A stretch of DNA of 16,343 bases from CAZTQN01 sp964615765 (GCA_964615765.1 CAZTQN010000058.1:1-16343), one strand, 5' to 3'. Shown: positions 7,823 to 14,886, counted from the first letter of the stretch. The notes: generated by a model not told the origin, from the letters alone. Numbers and translations: made by a program.

Positions 7823-8293
7823 ATGATCGGACGACGTGCATCAACGGCTCAAACTGTCGTATTCGCCCTAGGGTTTGCCCTGGCTGCTGGCGTTTTGTCC
7901 GGTTGTCGGGACAACATCTCCGACCGGAACATCGAACTGATTCCCCTGGCGGAGGTTCGGGAGCTGGCGAAGTCGGAGGACACGGTGCTGATCGACCCGC
8001 GCTCGCCGCAGGAGTTCGCGGCGGGTCGTCTGCCCAAGGCGCGGAACGTGCGGCTGCCGGACGTGCCGGACGAGACGCCGACGCTCCCGCCGGAACTCAC
8101 GGAGTTCCGCACGTTCATCGTCTACGGCAACGACCCCGGCTCCGCCGTGGCGCGAGCGATGACCAAGCGGCTGCTCCGCGCCGGCGCGAAGGAGGCCCGC
8201 TTGTTCTCCGGCGGTATCGCCGAGTGGACCGGCGCGGGCTACACGCTGGAACGCACGCCCGCGCCTGCCGCGGCACCAACGCCGGCGAACTGA
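7823..8293 (+). CDS. rhodanese-fold lipoprotein lacking the catalytic cysteine
   Basis: A 156-residue protein with an N-terminal helix and lipobox LSGC (C28), so it should be lipid-anchored outside the inner membrane. The rest is a rhodanese domain: LAEVRELAKSEDTVLIDPRSPQEFAAGRLPKARNVRLPD, then FIVYGNDPGSAVARAM and ARLFSGGIAEWTGAGY. In active rhodaneses the loop after VVVY begins with cysteine (CxxGxR type). Here that place reads GNDPGS, and the only cysteine in the protein is the lipobox. It is therefore unlikely to transfer sulfur and may bind a partner instead. The tail is Pro/Ala-rich. It diverges from the dsbD-like gene and may belong to the same envelope thiol network, though that link rests on position only. 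Confidence 0.86.
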   Translation: MIGRRASTAQTVVFALGFALAAGVLSGCRDNISDRNIELIPLAEVRELAKSEDTVLIDPRSPQEFAAGRLPKARNVRLPDVPDETPTLPPELTEFRTFIVYGNDPGSAVARAMTKRLLRAGAKEARLFSGGIAEWTGAGYTLERTPAPAAAPTPAN

Positions 8294-8306
8294 CCGCTCG
8301 GGTACC

Positions 8307-8323
8307 CCCACGCTCCGCGTGGG
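8307..8323 (+). repeat. hairpin after the rhodanese-like gene
   Basis: CCCACGC and GCGTGGG form a perfect 7-bp stem with loop TCC, 14 bases after the stop codon. A C/T-rich low-complexity tract (about 8324-8385), not a U-run, follows. It may weaken read-through into the STAS gene or protect the mRNA end. Confidence 0.45.
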
Positions 8324-8397
8324 CTGCCCCCTTCGCGTCCCTCGCCCCTCGCCCCTGTCCTCTGTCCCCTGCCCCCAGCCCCCAGGTACCATCGCCG

Positions 8398-8772
8398 ATG
8401 GCCCACGACTGGTCCGACCGCATCATGCTCGCCCACCTGGGCGACGAGCCCGAACTGAGCGACGAGCTCGCGCAGACGTTCGAGCGCGTCAAGGCGCACG
8501 CGCCCGGCAAGCCGGCGCCGCACGTGGTGCTGAACTTCGAGAGCGTGACGTACCTCAACTCGTCGCACATCGCGTCGATGCTGCGGCTGCGGAAGCTGCT
8601 GATCGAGTCGGATCGGCGGCTGATCCTCGCGGCGCTCAGCGACGATCTCTGGACCGTGCTCATGCTCACCGGGCTGGACAAGGTGTTCACCGTCGCAAAT
8701 GACACGAGCACGGCGCTGGCGAGACTGCAACTGGAAGCCGCCGGCGGCGATACCACTGGCAACGACAGCTGA
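8398..8772 (+). CDS. STAS-domain protein (anti-sigma factor antagonist-like)
   Basis: A 124-residue single-domain cytoplasmic protein. The STAS fold is visible as PHVVLNFESVTYLNSSHIASMLRLRKLL followed by RRLILAALSDDLWTVLMLTGLDKVFTVANDTSTAL. In SpoIIAA-type proteins the phosphorylated serine lies in a DSSG motif; here it reads NSSH (54-57), keeping serines but losing the usual Asp and Gly. Such proteins switch partners with anti-sigma kinases, or regulate transporters as MlaB does. No kinase or phosphatase gene is nearby, but an ABC ATPase starts 47 bases downstream. The ATG at 8398 lies in a short palindrome (CCATCG-C-CGATGG), and only a weak AGG is found upstream. The frame is open further upstream, but that is the shadow of the preceding gene. 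Confidence 0.85.
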   Translation: MAHDWSDRIMLAHLGDEPELSDELAQTFERVKAHAPGKPAPHVVLNFESVTYLNSSHIASMLRLRKLLIESDRRLILAALSDDLWTVLMLTGLDKVFTVANDTSTALARLQLEAAGGDTTGNDS

Positions 8773-8819
8773 TCGGCCGTCGCGGGGTCGGTCGGGTGGC
8801 GGGGTGAGTCGGGCGAGCC

Positions 8820-9617
8820 ATGAGTGTGACGCTGAGCCAAACGTCGGAAGTGCAAGGCGGCGTGGGCGGCGGCGCGTCGGCGCAGGGCGCCGGGGCGGTG
8901 AGCGGCGGGGCGGCCGCGGTCGCTGAACTGCGGCAGATCCGCAAGACGTACTACAAGCCCGACGGCTCGGTGCTGGTGGAAGCCGTCGGTCGCGGCGATC
9001 GCGGCGTGGACCTGGCGATCACCGCCGGTCAGTACGTCGCGATCATGGGCGCGTCGGGCTCCGGCAAGTCCACGCTCATGAATCTACTCGGCTGCCTCGA
9101 TCGGCCGACCTCGGGCAGTTACCTGCTGAGCGGGCGCGACGTGGCGCGGCTGAGCGACGAGGACCTCTCGAAGTTCCGCGGGCGGACGATCGGGTTCGTG
9201 TTTCAGGCGTTCAATCTGATCCCGCAGCTCAGCGTGGAAGAGAATGTCGCCGTGCCGCTGTTTTATCAGGGGATCAAGAAGAGCGACGCGCGGGCGCGGG
9301 CCGTGGAGTCGCTGACGCAGGTCGGGTTGGGGCAGCGGCTGGGGCACCGCCCGCGGGAACTGTCGGGCGGTCAGCAGCAGCGGGTCGCGATCGCGCGGGC
9401 GCTGGTGACAAGACCGGCCGTGCTGATGGCCGACGAGCCCACCGGCAACCTCGACTCAACCACCGGCGAGCAGATCCTCGAACTGTTCGAAACCCTGCAC
9501 CGCGGCGGGATGACCATCATCATGGTCACCCACGACGAACGCATCTCGGCCCGCTGCCAACGCATCGTCCGGATGAAGGACGGGCTGGTGGAGATGGATG
9601 TGCTGACGGGGCGGTGA
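8820..9617 (+). CDS. ABC transporter ATP-binding protein, LolD/MacB type
   Basis: A complete 265-residue ATPase. Motifs: Walker A GASGSGKST (77-85), Q-loop VFQAFNL (Q129), signature LSGGQQQR (from 181), Walker B VLMADEPTGNLD (201-212) and switch histidine VTHDE (H238). The sequence style (NLLGCLDRPTSGSYLLSG, FNLIPQLSVEENV) is that of the LolD/MacB/FtsE group, whose ATPases drive lipoprotein release, macrotide-like export or cell-division signalling with a FtsX-like permease. No permease gene follows; the next gene is on the other strand. Residues 1-35 are a Gly/Ala-rich extension without counterpart in the family, so an internal start is possible, though I see no good one. Substrate unknown. 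Confidence 0.93.
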   Translation: MSVTLSQTSEVQGGVGGGASAQGAGAVSGGAAAVAELRQIRKTYYKPDGSVLVEAVGRGDRGVDLAITAGQYVAIMGASGSGKSTLMNLLGCLDRPTSGSYLLSGRDVARLSDEDLSKFRGRTIGFVFQAFNLIPQLSVEENVAVPLFYQGIKKSDARARAVESLTQVGLGQRLGHRPRELSGGQQQRVAIARALVTRPAVLMADEPTGNLDSTTGEQILELFETLHRGGMTIIMVTHDERISARCQRIVRMKDGLVEMDVLTGR

Positions 9618-9686
9618 GGTGGGGCGGGGGAGCGAGACATCAACTCAGAGGGCTGGGAGGTGGGGGAGGGGCCTCGGAGTTGGGGG

Positions 9687-10262
9687 CTATGACGCGGTTG
9701 GCGGAGGTGGGGGTGCGGAGCGGGGAGAGTTCCCCAGCTTGCTTGCGCGCTGACTCAGAAACCACATGACATGAACCAGCGACAACGCAAACAAGATGAA
9801 GCTGACGATGCCAGCGGGTGCGATGATCCTGAGGACAAGGGACTCCCAGTTGTAGTAGGAGATCTCACGCTGGCGAGTGTCAAAGTGGCGCGATGCACCG
9901 ACGTGTCTCGTGAGCAGCGGTCGACATTCGTCTAAACTTGGCCAGTCGGGCTCAATGGACGCTGCGTTTCCGCCCGAGAGTGATGATTCAACGACGAGAA
10001 GGTCTGGCGGTTCCACCTCGCCGCGCATCACCTTTCCGATTTTTAGAAGCCGATCGAACGGGCCGGTCCACACCCAGACAGTGCTTGAAATCTCGGCCGT
10101 GGCGGAGTTCGGCGTGAGCGTCGAAATGAAGGGCATCCTTACCACGCTCGTCCGCCAAATGATGCCCGCGACAGCGAGGAAAGAGACCGCGAGAACGGCT
10201 ATGGGGTATGCCCAAAGCAGTGCTGCGCGGCGGGGAGATCGTTGAGTGCGTGCCTTTGCCAT
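9687..10262 (-). CDS. hypothetical protein with two membrane helices
   Basis: I do not recognise this 191-residue protein. It has a basic N-terminus, a first membrane helix at about 13-36, a soluble loop of about 105 residues outside the helices, a second helix at about 144-168 (LRIIAPAGIVSFILFALSL), and a short tail ending in a run of prolines. The loop has WVWTGPFDRLLKIGKVMRGEV and one cysteine, with no known motif. The ATG at 10262 is chosen; a GTG at 10322 is in frame, but its extra residues would be coded by a hairpin. The gene and its two upstream neighbours are poorer in GC than the surrounding DNA. Confidence 0.65.
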   Translation of the reverse strand: MAKARTQRSPRRAALLWAYPIAVLAVSFLAVAGIIWRTSVVRMPFISTLTPNSATAEISSTVWVWTGPFDRLLKIGKVMRGEVEPPDLLVVESSLSGGNAASIEPDWPSLDECRPLLTRHVGASRHFDTRQREISYYNWESLVLRIIAPAGIVSFILFALSLVHVMWFLSQRASKLGNSPRSAPPPPPTAS

Positions 10263-10293
10263 TGCTCTGCAAGGGACAGTTAAAAGTCGCACA

Positions 10294-10311
10294 GGCTGCC
10301 GGGAGGCAGCC
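10294..10311 (-). repeat. hairpin upstream of the two-helix protein
   Basis: GGCTGCC and GGCAGCC make a perfect 7-bp stem with a four-base loop. It lies between two minus-strand genes, about 30 bases before the ATG at 10262. On the minus strand a weak TTTT follows only several bases later, so it is at best a poor terminator for the upstream gene. Confidence 0.4.
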
Positions 10312-10401
10312 CCTCGTTGCACGAAGCTCTTATGAGCGAGCGACGGATCCGTTGCACCGATGCTTGATCATTCCTGATCGCCTCCATGTGGACCGCGTCA
10401 C

Positions 10402-10908
10402 TCAGCGTGCACAATCGCCGCACTCTGAGCACCGGGTCGTCCCGACGACCGCGGGATACCCGCACGACGGACAGCGCGATTGCCGCTGTCGGACTCGGCC
10501 GACGGCCCATCGCGCGGCATGCGGCAGCGACCAGCCGATGACCGCACCTCCTGCTCCCAAGACTAACCCGAATGATGTTGGAAGAAGCGGGATGACCGTT
10601 GGTCGACCCTGCCAATGCCCCTGTAACCCGTACGCGATCAGAGAGTCGCTTGGAACCCACGCCGCACTGCGGCCATCGCGCTCCCACCTTGCGACGAAAA
10701 TCTTTTCATAACTAAGTGATCGCACAGGATAGCCGACATAGACCGGCGTTGTCAATGTCATTTTATACGAAGCATAATCATCTTGTCTCCGTGGATCGGC
10801 AAAATGATCCGGAACGCCGCGTAAGCGGGCAAGGAGAACCGGTAAGAACACAAGAAAGAGGCCGCAAGCCAGGGCTGAACACGCACATTGTGCAAGTCGG
10901 TGGGTCAT
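10402..10908 (-). CDS. hypothetical membrane protein with C-terminal zinc ribbon
   Basis: Family not recognised. From the ATG at 10908 it has 168 residues: a helix at about 12-29, a soluble loop, a second hydrophobic stretch at about 109-130, then a basic linker and a zinc ribbon CPSCG(x10)CSECG (C146, C149, C160, C163). A zinc ribbon at the extreme C-terminus behind a membrane helix is common in small planctomycete proteins; its role is unknown. An extra cysteine (C166) follows three residues after the ribbon. A GTG at 10929 would add seven residues. The loop around YEKIFVARWERDGRSAAW suggests a domain with beta strands. It lies 39 bases after the lipoprotein gene and may be co-transcribed with it. 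Confidence 0.68.
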   Translation of the reverse strand: MTHRLAQCACSALACGLFLVFLPVLLARLRGVPDHFADPRRQDDYASYKMTLTTPVYVGYPVRSLSYEKIFVARWERDGRSAAWVPSDSLIAYGLQGHWQGRPTVIPLLPTSFGLVLGAGGAVIGWSLPHAARWAVGRVRQRQSRCPSCGYPAVVGTTRCSECGDCAR

Positions 10909-10947
10909 AGGTTGCTGATCCACGCCCACAATCGTTCCGCTATCGGT

Positions 10948-11520
10948 TTACGGTTTCTCGGGACTCGCACTGCGGTCGCTCCGGGGCCCAAGGAGGAGCT
11001 TGGCAGGGGCGGTCGCCAGGAACGGTCCATGTTCGCCGCTGGCTTCGCGGGGCGCTGTGTCAGAATGGCGAAGCGGTATGCCTTTCGACGTGGTGACCTG
11101 GAGGCCGTCGTCGCCTTGGTATACGGTGAGGTGGATGGGGCCGTCAGCGTCGAAGTCGTGCCCGGACATCGCGTGATGAAATGTTGACCACCGCCAAGGG
11201 CCGCTCGATCGGTCTTCGATAAACACGTACCAGCCGAGTCCCTTCCAGCGCAGATCCGTGCGGTCGGCGTTGGCGGACGAAAAGCTGTGCGAGGCCCCAG
11301 GGGGCAGAACGGCATCGGCGGCTCCGCTGCCCGGCAGCCGCACGAAGTAGTGCTGCCGGTTGCCCTCATAGGCGACAACGGCCCGCACGGTGTGCTCAGT
11401 GTCGTTCTGGATGACACCGGTCTGCTCTCGGGCGCAGCCGGCGAGCGGAAGCACCCCGGCAACCGCCGCGGCGAGTGCGAAGCGTGTTAGCCGATCATTG
11501 AGCGAGTGCTTGCGGTGCAT
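10948..11520 (-). CDS. hypothetical lipoprotein
   Basis: A 190-residue protein with a basic N-terminus, hydrophobic segment and lipobox LAGC (C29), so it is exported and lipid-modified. The mature part reads as a small beta-rich domain (GVIQNDTEHTVRAVVAYEGN, YFVRLPGSGAADAVLPPG, GLGWYVFIEDRSSG, IHLTVYQGDDGLQVTT). No catalytic motif or known family is seen. GGAG lies eight bases before the ATG, so the start is well supported. The 219 bases upstream, to the fabH stop, hold no convincing promoter or terminator. Confidence 0.78.
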   Translation of the reverse strand: MHRKHSLNDRLTRFALAAAVAGVLPLAGCAREQTGVIQNDTEHTVRAVVAYEGNRQHYFVRLPGSGAADAVLPPGASHSFSSANADRTDLRWKGLGWYVFIEDRSSGPWRWSTFHHAMSGHDFDADGPIHLTVYQGDDGLQVTTSKGIPLRHSDTAPREASGEHGPFLATAPAKLLLGPRSDRSASPEKP

Positions 11521-11739
11521 GGCCGTACTCCTCGCGTCATTGCCGCGCGTTGAAACTGGTTGAGTCTACTTCCGCTCGCCCGCAGTCTTCGAGCGGCCAT
11601 GGCAATACCTACGAAAGGGTACGCGATGTCGAAGACATGGTTTAGAAACGGACAGTGTGTCAGCAGGCGCGATTAACAACCGCCCCCTCTCGGAGCCCCC
11701 TCCCACCCATCCCAGCTCTCTGCGTTCAACTCCCCCGCG

Positions 11740-12846
11740 TCACAACTGCCACAAGCTCGAGCCCCACGTCAGCCCGGCGCCGAACGCGACGAACATGACT
11801 TTCATGCCGGGCTTGATGCGGCCGGCCTTCATGAGTTCGTCGAGGCACAGCGGCACGGACGCCGAGACGGTGTTGCCGACGCGGTCGATGTTGACGTGCA
11901 GCTTGTGCTCCGCGAGGCCGAAGCGTTCGCGGGCGGCGTTGAGGATGCGGGCGTTGGACTGGTGGCAGACGAACATGTCGATGTCGTCGGCCTTGAGCCC
12001 GGCGGCTTCGAGCGTCTCGGCGATGATCTCGGGGAAGGTGCTGACGGCGAACTTGAAGACGCTGGCGCCGTTCATCTGGACGTAGCCGCACTTGGTCGGG
12101 TCGGCGTCAGCGCCGGGCGGGAAGTCGTGCTCGCACATGGGCACGTAAATGTCCTTCCAGCCGGAACCGTCGGCCCGGATGGCCTGGGCGAGCAGTCCCT
12201 GGCGCGGGTCGTTGGTGGCGCGGAGGACGGCGGCCCCGGCGCCGTCGCCGAAGAGGATCGCCGTCCCGCGGCCGGCCGTCGAGTACTGAATCAGGCGCGT
12301 CAAGCAGTCGACGCCGATGACGGCGGCGGTGCGGTAGCGGCCGGTGTGCGCGTTCATGCGCAGCATGTCGTGGGCGACGTTGAGCCCGTACACGAAGCCC
12401 GAGCACGCCGCGTTGATGTCGAACGCGCCGGCTTTGGTCGCCCCGACGGCGTGCGTGATCAGGCAGCCCATCGGCGGGCAGGGGGTGTCGGGCGTCATCG
12501 TGACGGTGATGAGCAGGTCGAGCTCGTGCGGCGGGATGCCGGCGGATTCGAGCGCTCCGCGGAGAGCCGCGGCGCCGAGCTGGACGGTCGATTCGCCCTT
12601 GGCCCGGTCGATCTTGCGGCGGGTGCGGATGCCGGTGCGCTGGATGATCCAGTCGTCCGACGTATCCATCAGGCGCTCGAGGTCCTGGTTGGTGATCATC
12701 CCTTCCGGGAGGGCCGAGCCGGTGCCGACGATGGTGACCCCGTGGGCCGTGCTGGGCGTGGCGGGCCCGCGCGAGGCGTGGGCGGCCGGGGCCGGCGCTG
12801 AGGGCGTGGGGGTTGAACTGGGCCGCGTCGGCGAGGGGTTGGTCAT
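11740..12846 (-). CDS. fabH: 3-oxoacyl-[acyl-carrier-protein] synthase III
   Basis: A 368-residue KAS III, the enzyme that starts fatty acid synthesis by condensing acetyl-CoA (or another acyl-CoA) with malonyl-ACP. The thiolase fold begins at VTIVGTGSALPE. The catalytic triad is complete: C148 in INAACSGF, H295 in VCHQSNAR and N325 in GNTVSAS. GAGLTWGSSLW closes the protein as usual. FabH is normally about 320 residues; here the first 35 are a Pro/Ser/Thr/Ala-rich extension before the fold. The start at 12846 overlaps the plsX stop as ATGA, so the two are translationally coupled. Substrate chain preference cannot be read from the sequence. Confidence 0.96.
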   Translation of the reverse strand: MTNPSPTRPSSTPTPSAPAPAAHASRGPATPSTAHGVTIVGTGSALPEGMITNQDLERLMDTSDDWIIQRTGIRTRRKIDRAKGESTVQLGAAALRGALESAGIPPHELDLLITVTMTPDTPCPPMGCLITHAVGATKAGAFDINAACSGFVYGLNVAHDMLRMNAHTGRYRTAAVIGVDCLTRLIQYSTAGRGTAILFGDGAGAAVLRATNDPRQGLLAQAIRADGSGWKDIYVPMCEHDFPPGADADPTKCGYVQMNGASVFKFAVSTFPEIIAETLEAAGLKADDIDMFVCHQSNARILNAARERFGLAEHKLHVNIDRVGNTVSASVPLCLDELMKAGRIKPGMKVMFVAFGAGLTWGSSLWQL

Positions 12847-13880
12847 TCGGCGTCCTGCGGGTGATGATGCACCACGCTCGCCACTTCTTCCAGTCGTTTG
12901 ACGATGGCGTGGTTCACGCCGGCATCCAGGAACTGCCGGCAGTTGCGGATGGCGTTGGTGATGGTCTTGGCCTCGCTGGAACCGTGCGCGATGACGTAGA
13001 TCCCGTTGACGCCCAGGAGCGGGGCCCCGCCGTATTCGTGGTAGTCGTTTTTGCGGTAGATGTCCTTGAAGATGGGCTCGAGCTGGAGGCCCAGGTCCGG
13101 CGAGCGGGAGAAGATCTCGTGGGCGATGGCCTTGAAGAGCGAGCGGGCCAGGCCCTCGGCCATTTTGAGGAGGGTGTTGCCCGTGAAGCCGTCGGTGACG
13201 ACGACGTCGGTGACGCCGTCGAACAGGTCGCGGCCTTCGATGTAGCCGATGTAGTTGCAGTTCGGCGTCAGTTTGAAGAGCTCGTGCGTGTCCTTGATGA
13301 GGCTGGTGCCCTTGCCCTCTTCGGAGCCGATGTTCATGAGCGCGATGCGGGGCCGCTCGATGCCGTGAACCACGCGGGCGAAGGTCTCGGCCATCAGGCC
13401 GTATTGCCACAGGTGGCTGGCGCGGGGCAGGGGGTTGGCCCCGGCGTCGCACAGGACAACGGGCCCGTGGAACGCGGGGAAGGTGACGGCGATGCCGGGG
13501 CGGTGCACGCCGGGCAGGCGGCGCATGTGCATCGTCGCCGCGGACACGCACGCGCCGGTGTTGCCGGCGCTGAGGACGACGTCGACGGGCTGCGCGGCTT
13601 TGCGCGAGCCGAGCAGGGCGGACTGCACGATGGAGGAGTCGCGCTTGGACCGCACGGAGTCGACGGGCGACTCGTGCATGTCGATGACCTGGGCGGCGTG
13701 CAGGATCTCGACGCGCGGGTCGGTGCAGCCGCGTTCGTGCAGGATCTCGCGGATATCGGTGGAGCGCCCGACCAGGACGATGCGGTCATCCGGCGCGAGC
13801 AGGGGCAGAGCCCCGATGGCCCCATGAACGATCGCGTCCGGGGCGAAATCTCCGCCCATCGCATCAACGGCGAGCCGCAT
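12843..13880 (-). CDS. plsX: phosphate acyltransferase PlsX
   Basis: A 345-residue PlsX, which converts acyl-ACP to acyl-phosphate, the acyl donor used by PlsY to start phospholipid synthesis. It acts as a peripheral membrane enzyme. Motifs of the family are present in order: RLAVDAMGGDFAPD at the N-terminus, SAGNTGACVSA, IALMNIGSEEGKG, VTDGFTGNTLLK and YGGAPLLGVNG. Length is normal. It is followed by fabH with an ATGA overlap and preceded by rpmF 300 bases upstream, the classic rpmF-plsX-fabH order. No Shine-Dalgarno is seen before the ATG; instead a direct repeat and palindrome fill the 60 bases before it. Confidence 0.97.
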   Translation of the reverse strand: MRLAVDAMGGDFAPDAIVHGAIGALPLLAPDDRIVLVGRSTDIREILHERGCTDPRVEILHAAQVIDMHESPVDSVRSKRDSSIVQSALLGSRKAAQPVDVVLSAGNTGACVSAATMHMRRLPGVHRPGIAVTFPAFHGPVVLCDAGANPLPRASHLWQYGLMAETFARVVHGIERPRIALMNIGSEEGKGTSLIKDTHELFKLTPNCNYIGYIEGRDLFDGVTDVVVTDGFTGNTLLKMAEGLARSLFKAIAHEIFSRSPDLGLQLEPIFKDIYRKNDYHEYGGAPLLGVNGIYVIAHGSSEAKTITNAIRNCRQFLDAGVNHAIVKRLEEVASVVHHHPQDAE

Positions 13881-13881
13881 G

Positions 13882-13938
13882 TCTGGTCCCGGGTGAGTCT
13901 GATCCTGACAGGATCTGGTCCGAGGTGGGTCTGATTCT
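13882..13938. repeat. two 25-bp imperfect direct repeats directly before plsX
   Basis: The units 13882-13906 and 13914-13938 match at 21 of 25 positions and start 32 bases apart, about three helical turns. On the minus strand each contains ATCAGAC and ends in GACCAGA; the nearer copy touches the plsX start codon. Their place suggests paired binding sites for a regulator, or a recent tandem duplication of the leader. Confidence 0.7.
13901..13915. promoter_or_regulatory. palindrome between the direct repeats, candidate operator
   Basis: GATCCTG-A-CAGGATC is a perfect 7-bp inverted repeat around one base. It bridges the end of one direct repeat and the start of the next. A one-base centre makes a poor RNA hairpin, so a dimeric DNA-binding protein is the better explanation. 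No regulator gene is in the window. Confidence 0.45.
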
Positions 13939-14180
13939 GTATGGGCGAGGGGGCGCGTGGGCGAGTTCGAGAAGGCTCGAACGGGAGCCGCGGAGCCCGA
14001 TGCCCGCGCCCGGCCGCGACCTGTTCGACCGACCGGCGCACGCTCACAAGAGACATGCCCGACCGGCGGACGAGGCTACGCGCCCGGACGGCGCGGCGTG
14101 AACGAGGGCGGCGGCGAGGACGAGCGGAGCGGGCGCGGGCGAAATCGCCACGCAGCCGTGCCGCCTATGCCGCGGGCTGC
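13939..14180. other. rest of the plsX-rpmF gap
   Basis: No coding sequence that I can support. It contains an inverted repeat GTTCGAG-AAGG-CTCGAAC (13965-13982), which could end a read-through transcript or form a stem in the plsX leader. The rest is very GC-rich without clear promoter boxes. It begins directly after the rpmF stop. Confidence 0.5.
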
Positions 14181-14381
14181 TCAGTTCTTGTCCACGCCGA
14201 TGCCGAGCTTCGGCACGCTGATCTTCAGACCCGGACGGACATAGCCGGACTGCTTGCAGGCCCGGTGGTGCATCTTGGGGAGGCCCGAGAGCGGGCAGAG
14301 CGTCGGATGAACGGGCTCGAGCGCGTCGTGCGAGCGGCGCCGGCGCGAACGCCCGTGGCTTTGCCGAAATGGGGGATTCAT
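14181..14381 (-). CDS. rpmF: 50S ribosomal protein bL32 with altered zinc site
   Basis: A 66-residue protein. The N-terminus (MNPPFRQSHGRSRRRRSHDAL) is the basic tail of L32, which enters the large ribosomal subunit near the peptidyl transferase region. The following LCPLSGLPKMHHRACKQSGYVRPG aligns with the usual zinc ribbon CPxCG...PHRxCxxCGYY. C29 and C42 are kept, but the second cysteine of each pair is serine (S32, S45), so four-cysteine zinc binding is lost. AAGGA lies seven bases before the ATG, supporting the start. Its place upstream of plsX and fabH supports the call. The YceD/DUF177 gene that often precedes rpmF is missing here. Confidence 0.9.
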   Translation of the reverse strand: MNPPFRQSHGRSRRRRSHDALEPVHPTLCPLSGLPKMHHRACKQSGYVRPGLKISVPKLGIGVDKN

Positions 14382-14499
14382 GGTCGTTCCTTCGAGAAGA
14401 GGCCTACACGACGCCCAGAAGCAGCCGCGGCGAGCAAGCCCGCCACGCAGACTCCGAACGGGGTACAAACCCGAGCCGGGAGGATAGGAATCGGCGGAC

Positions 14500-14640
14500 G
14501 GGGGGTCAACTGGAGGCGGGTGGTGCGGGGGCGGCGGTCGGGGGCGGCGGTGGGGAGGTGGCGGTGGGGGGGTGGCGAGGGGGAAGTGATAGGAGAGCGG
14601 GGATCGGGAGGCGGGGGGCGGGGGGGGAGAAGGCGGGAGG
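14500..14640 (+). other. G-run tract upstream of rpmF
   Basis: The plus strand is dominated by closely spaced runs of three to seven G; the minus strand, which would be the rpmF leader, is correspondingly C-rich. It has potential for G-quadruplexes on the plus strand. I see no gene between 14382 and 14750; the frames there are low-complexity Pro/Gly/Arg strings. Confidence 0.55.
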
Positions 14641-14750
14641 ATCAAGCCGGGAAGAGCGCGCAGCGCGAGCCGGCATGACGCCGCCCGGCGGCTGGACACG
14701 GTGGCGCCCCCGGTGGGTCACGCCGTCGCGCGGCGGAGTGGGTCTGGATG

Positions 14751-14778
14751 TGGACAGGACGAACAGCCCGCGTACACT
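14751..14778 (+). promoter_or_regulatory. promoter of the tRNA-Lys gene
   Basis: TGGACA (14751-14756, five of six matches to TTGACA) and TACACT (14773-14778) are 16 bases apart. Transcription would start near 14785, about 20 bases before the mature tRNA end. Confidence 0.6.
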
Positions 14779-14804
14779 GAAGACCTGGCGCGGCACGCCG
14801 CGAC

Positions 14805-14877
<73 letters not shown>

Positions 14878-14886
14878 CTTCGATTT

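Noticed and set aside
7903..8772. A 289-codon frame that would extend the STAS protein upstream.
   Set aside because: It reads the rhodanese-like gene in a wrong frame and the C-rich gap; the STAS fold begins at 8398.
8398..9617. Calling the STAS and ABC genes mlaB and mlaF.
   Set aside because: The ATPase has LolD/MacB features, and no MlaE permease or MlaD gene is present.
11599..11676. A 25-residue plus-strand frame between the lipoprotein gene and fabH.
   Set aside because: No ribosome binding site and no recognisable product; frames of this length arise by chance.
11740..13551. A 603-codon open frame that would extend FabH by 235 residues.
   Set aside because: The extension is an out-of-frame reading of plsX; ATG 12846 overlapping the plsX stop is the normal operon arrangement.
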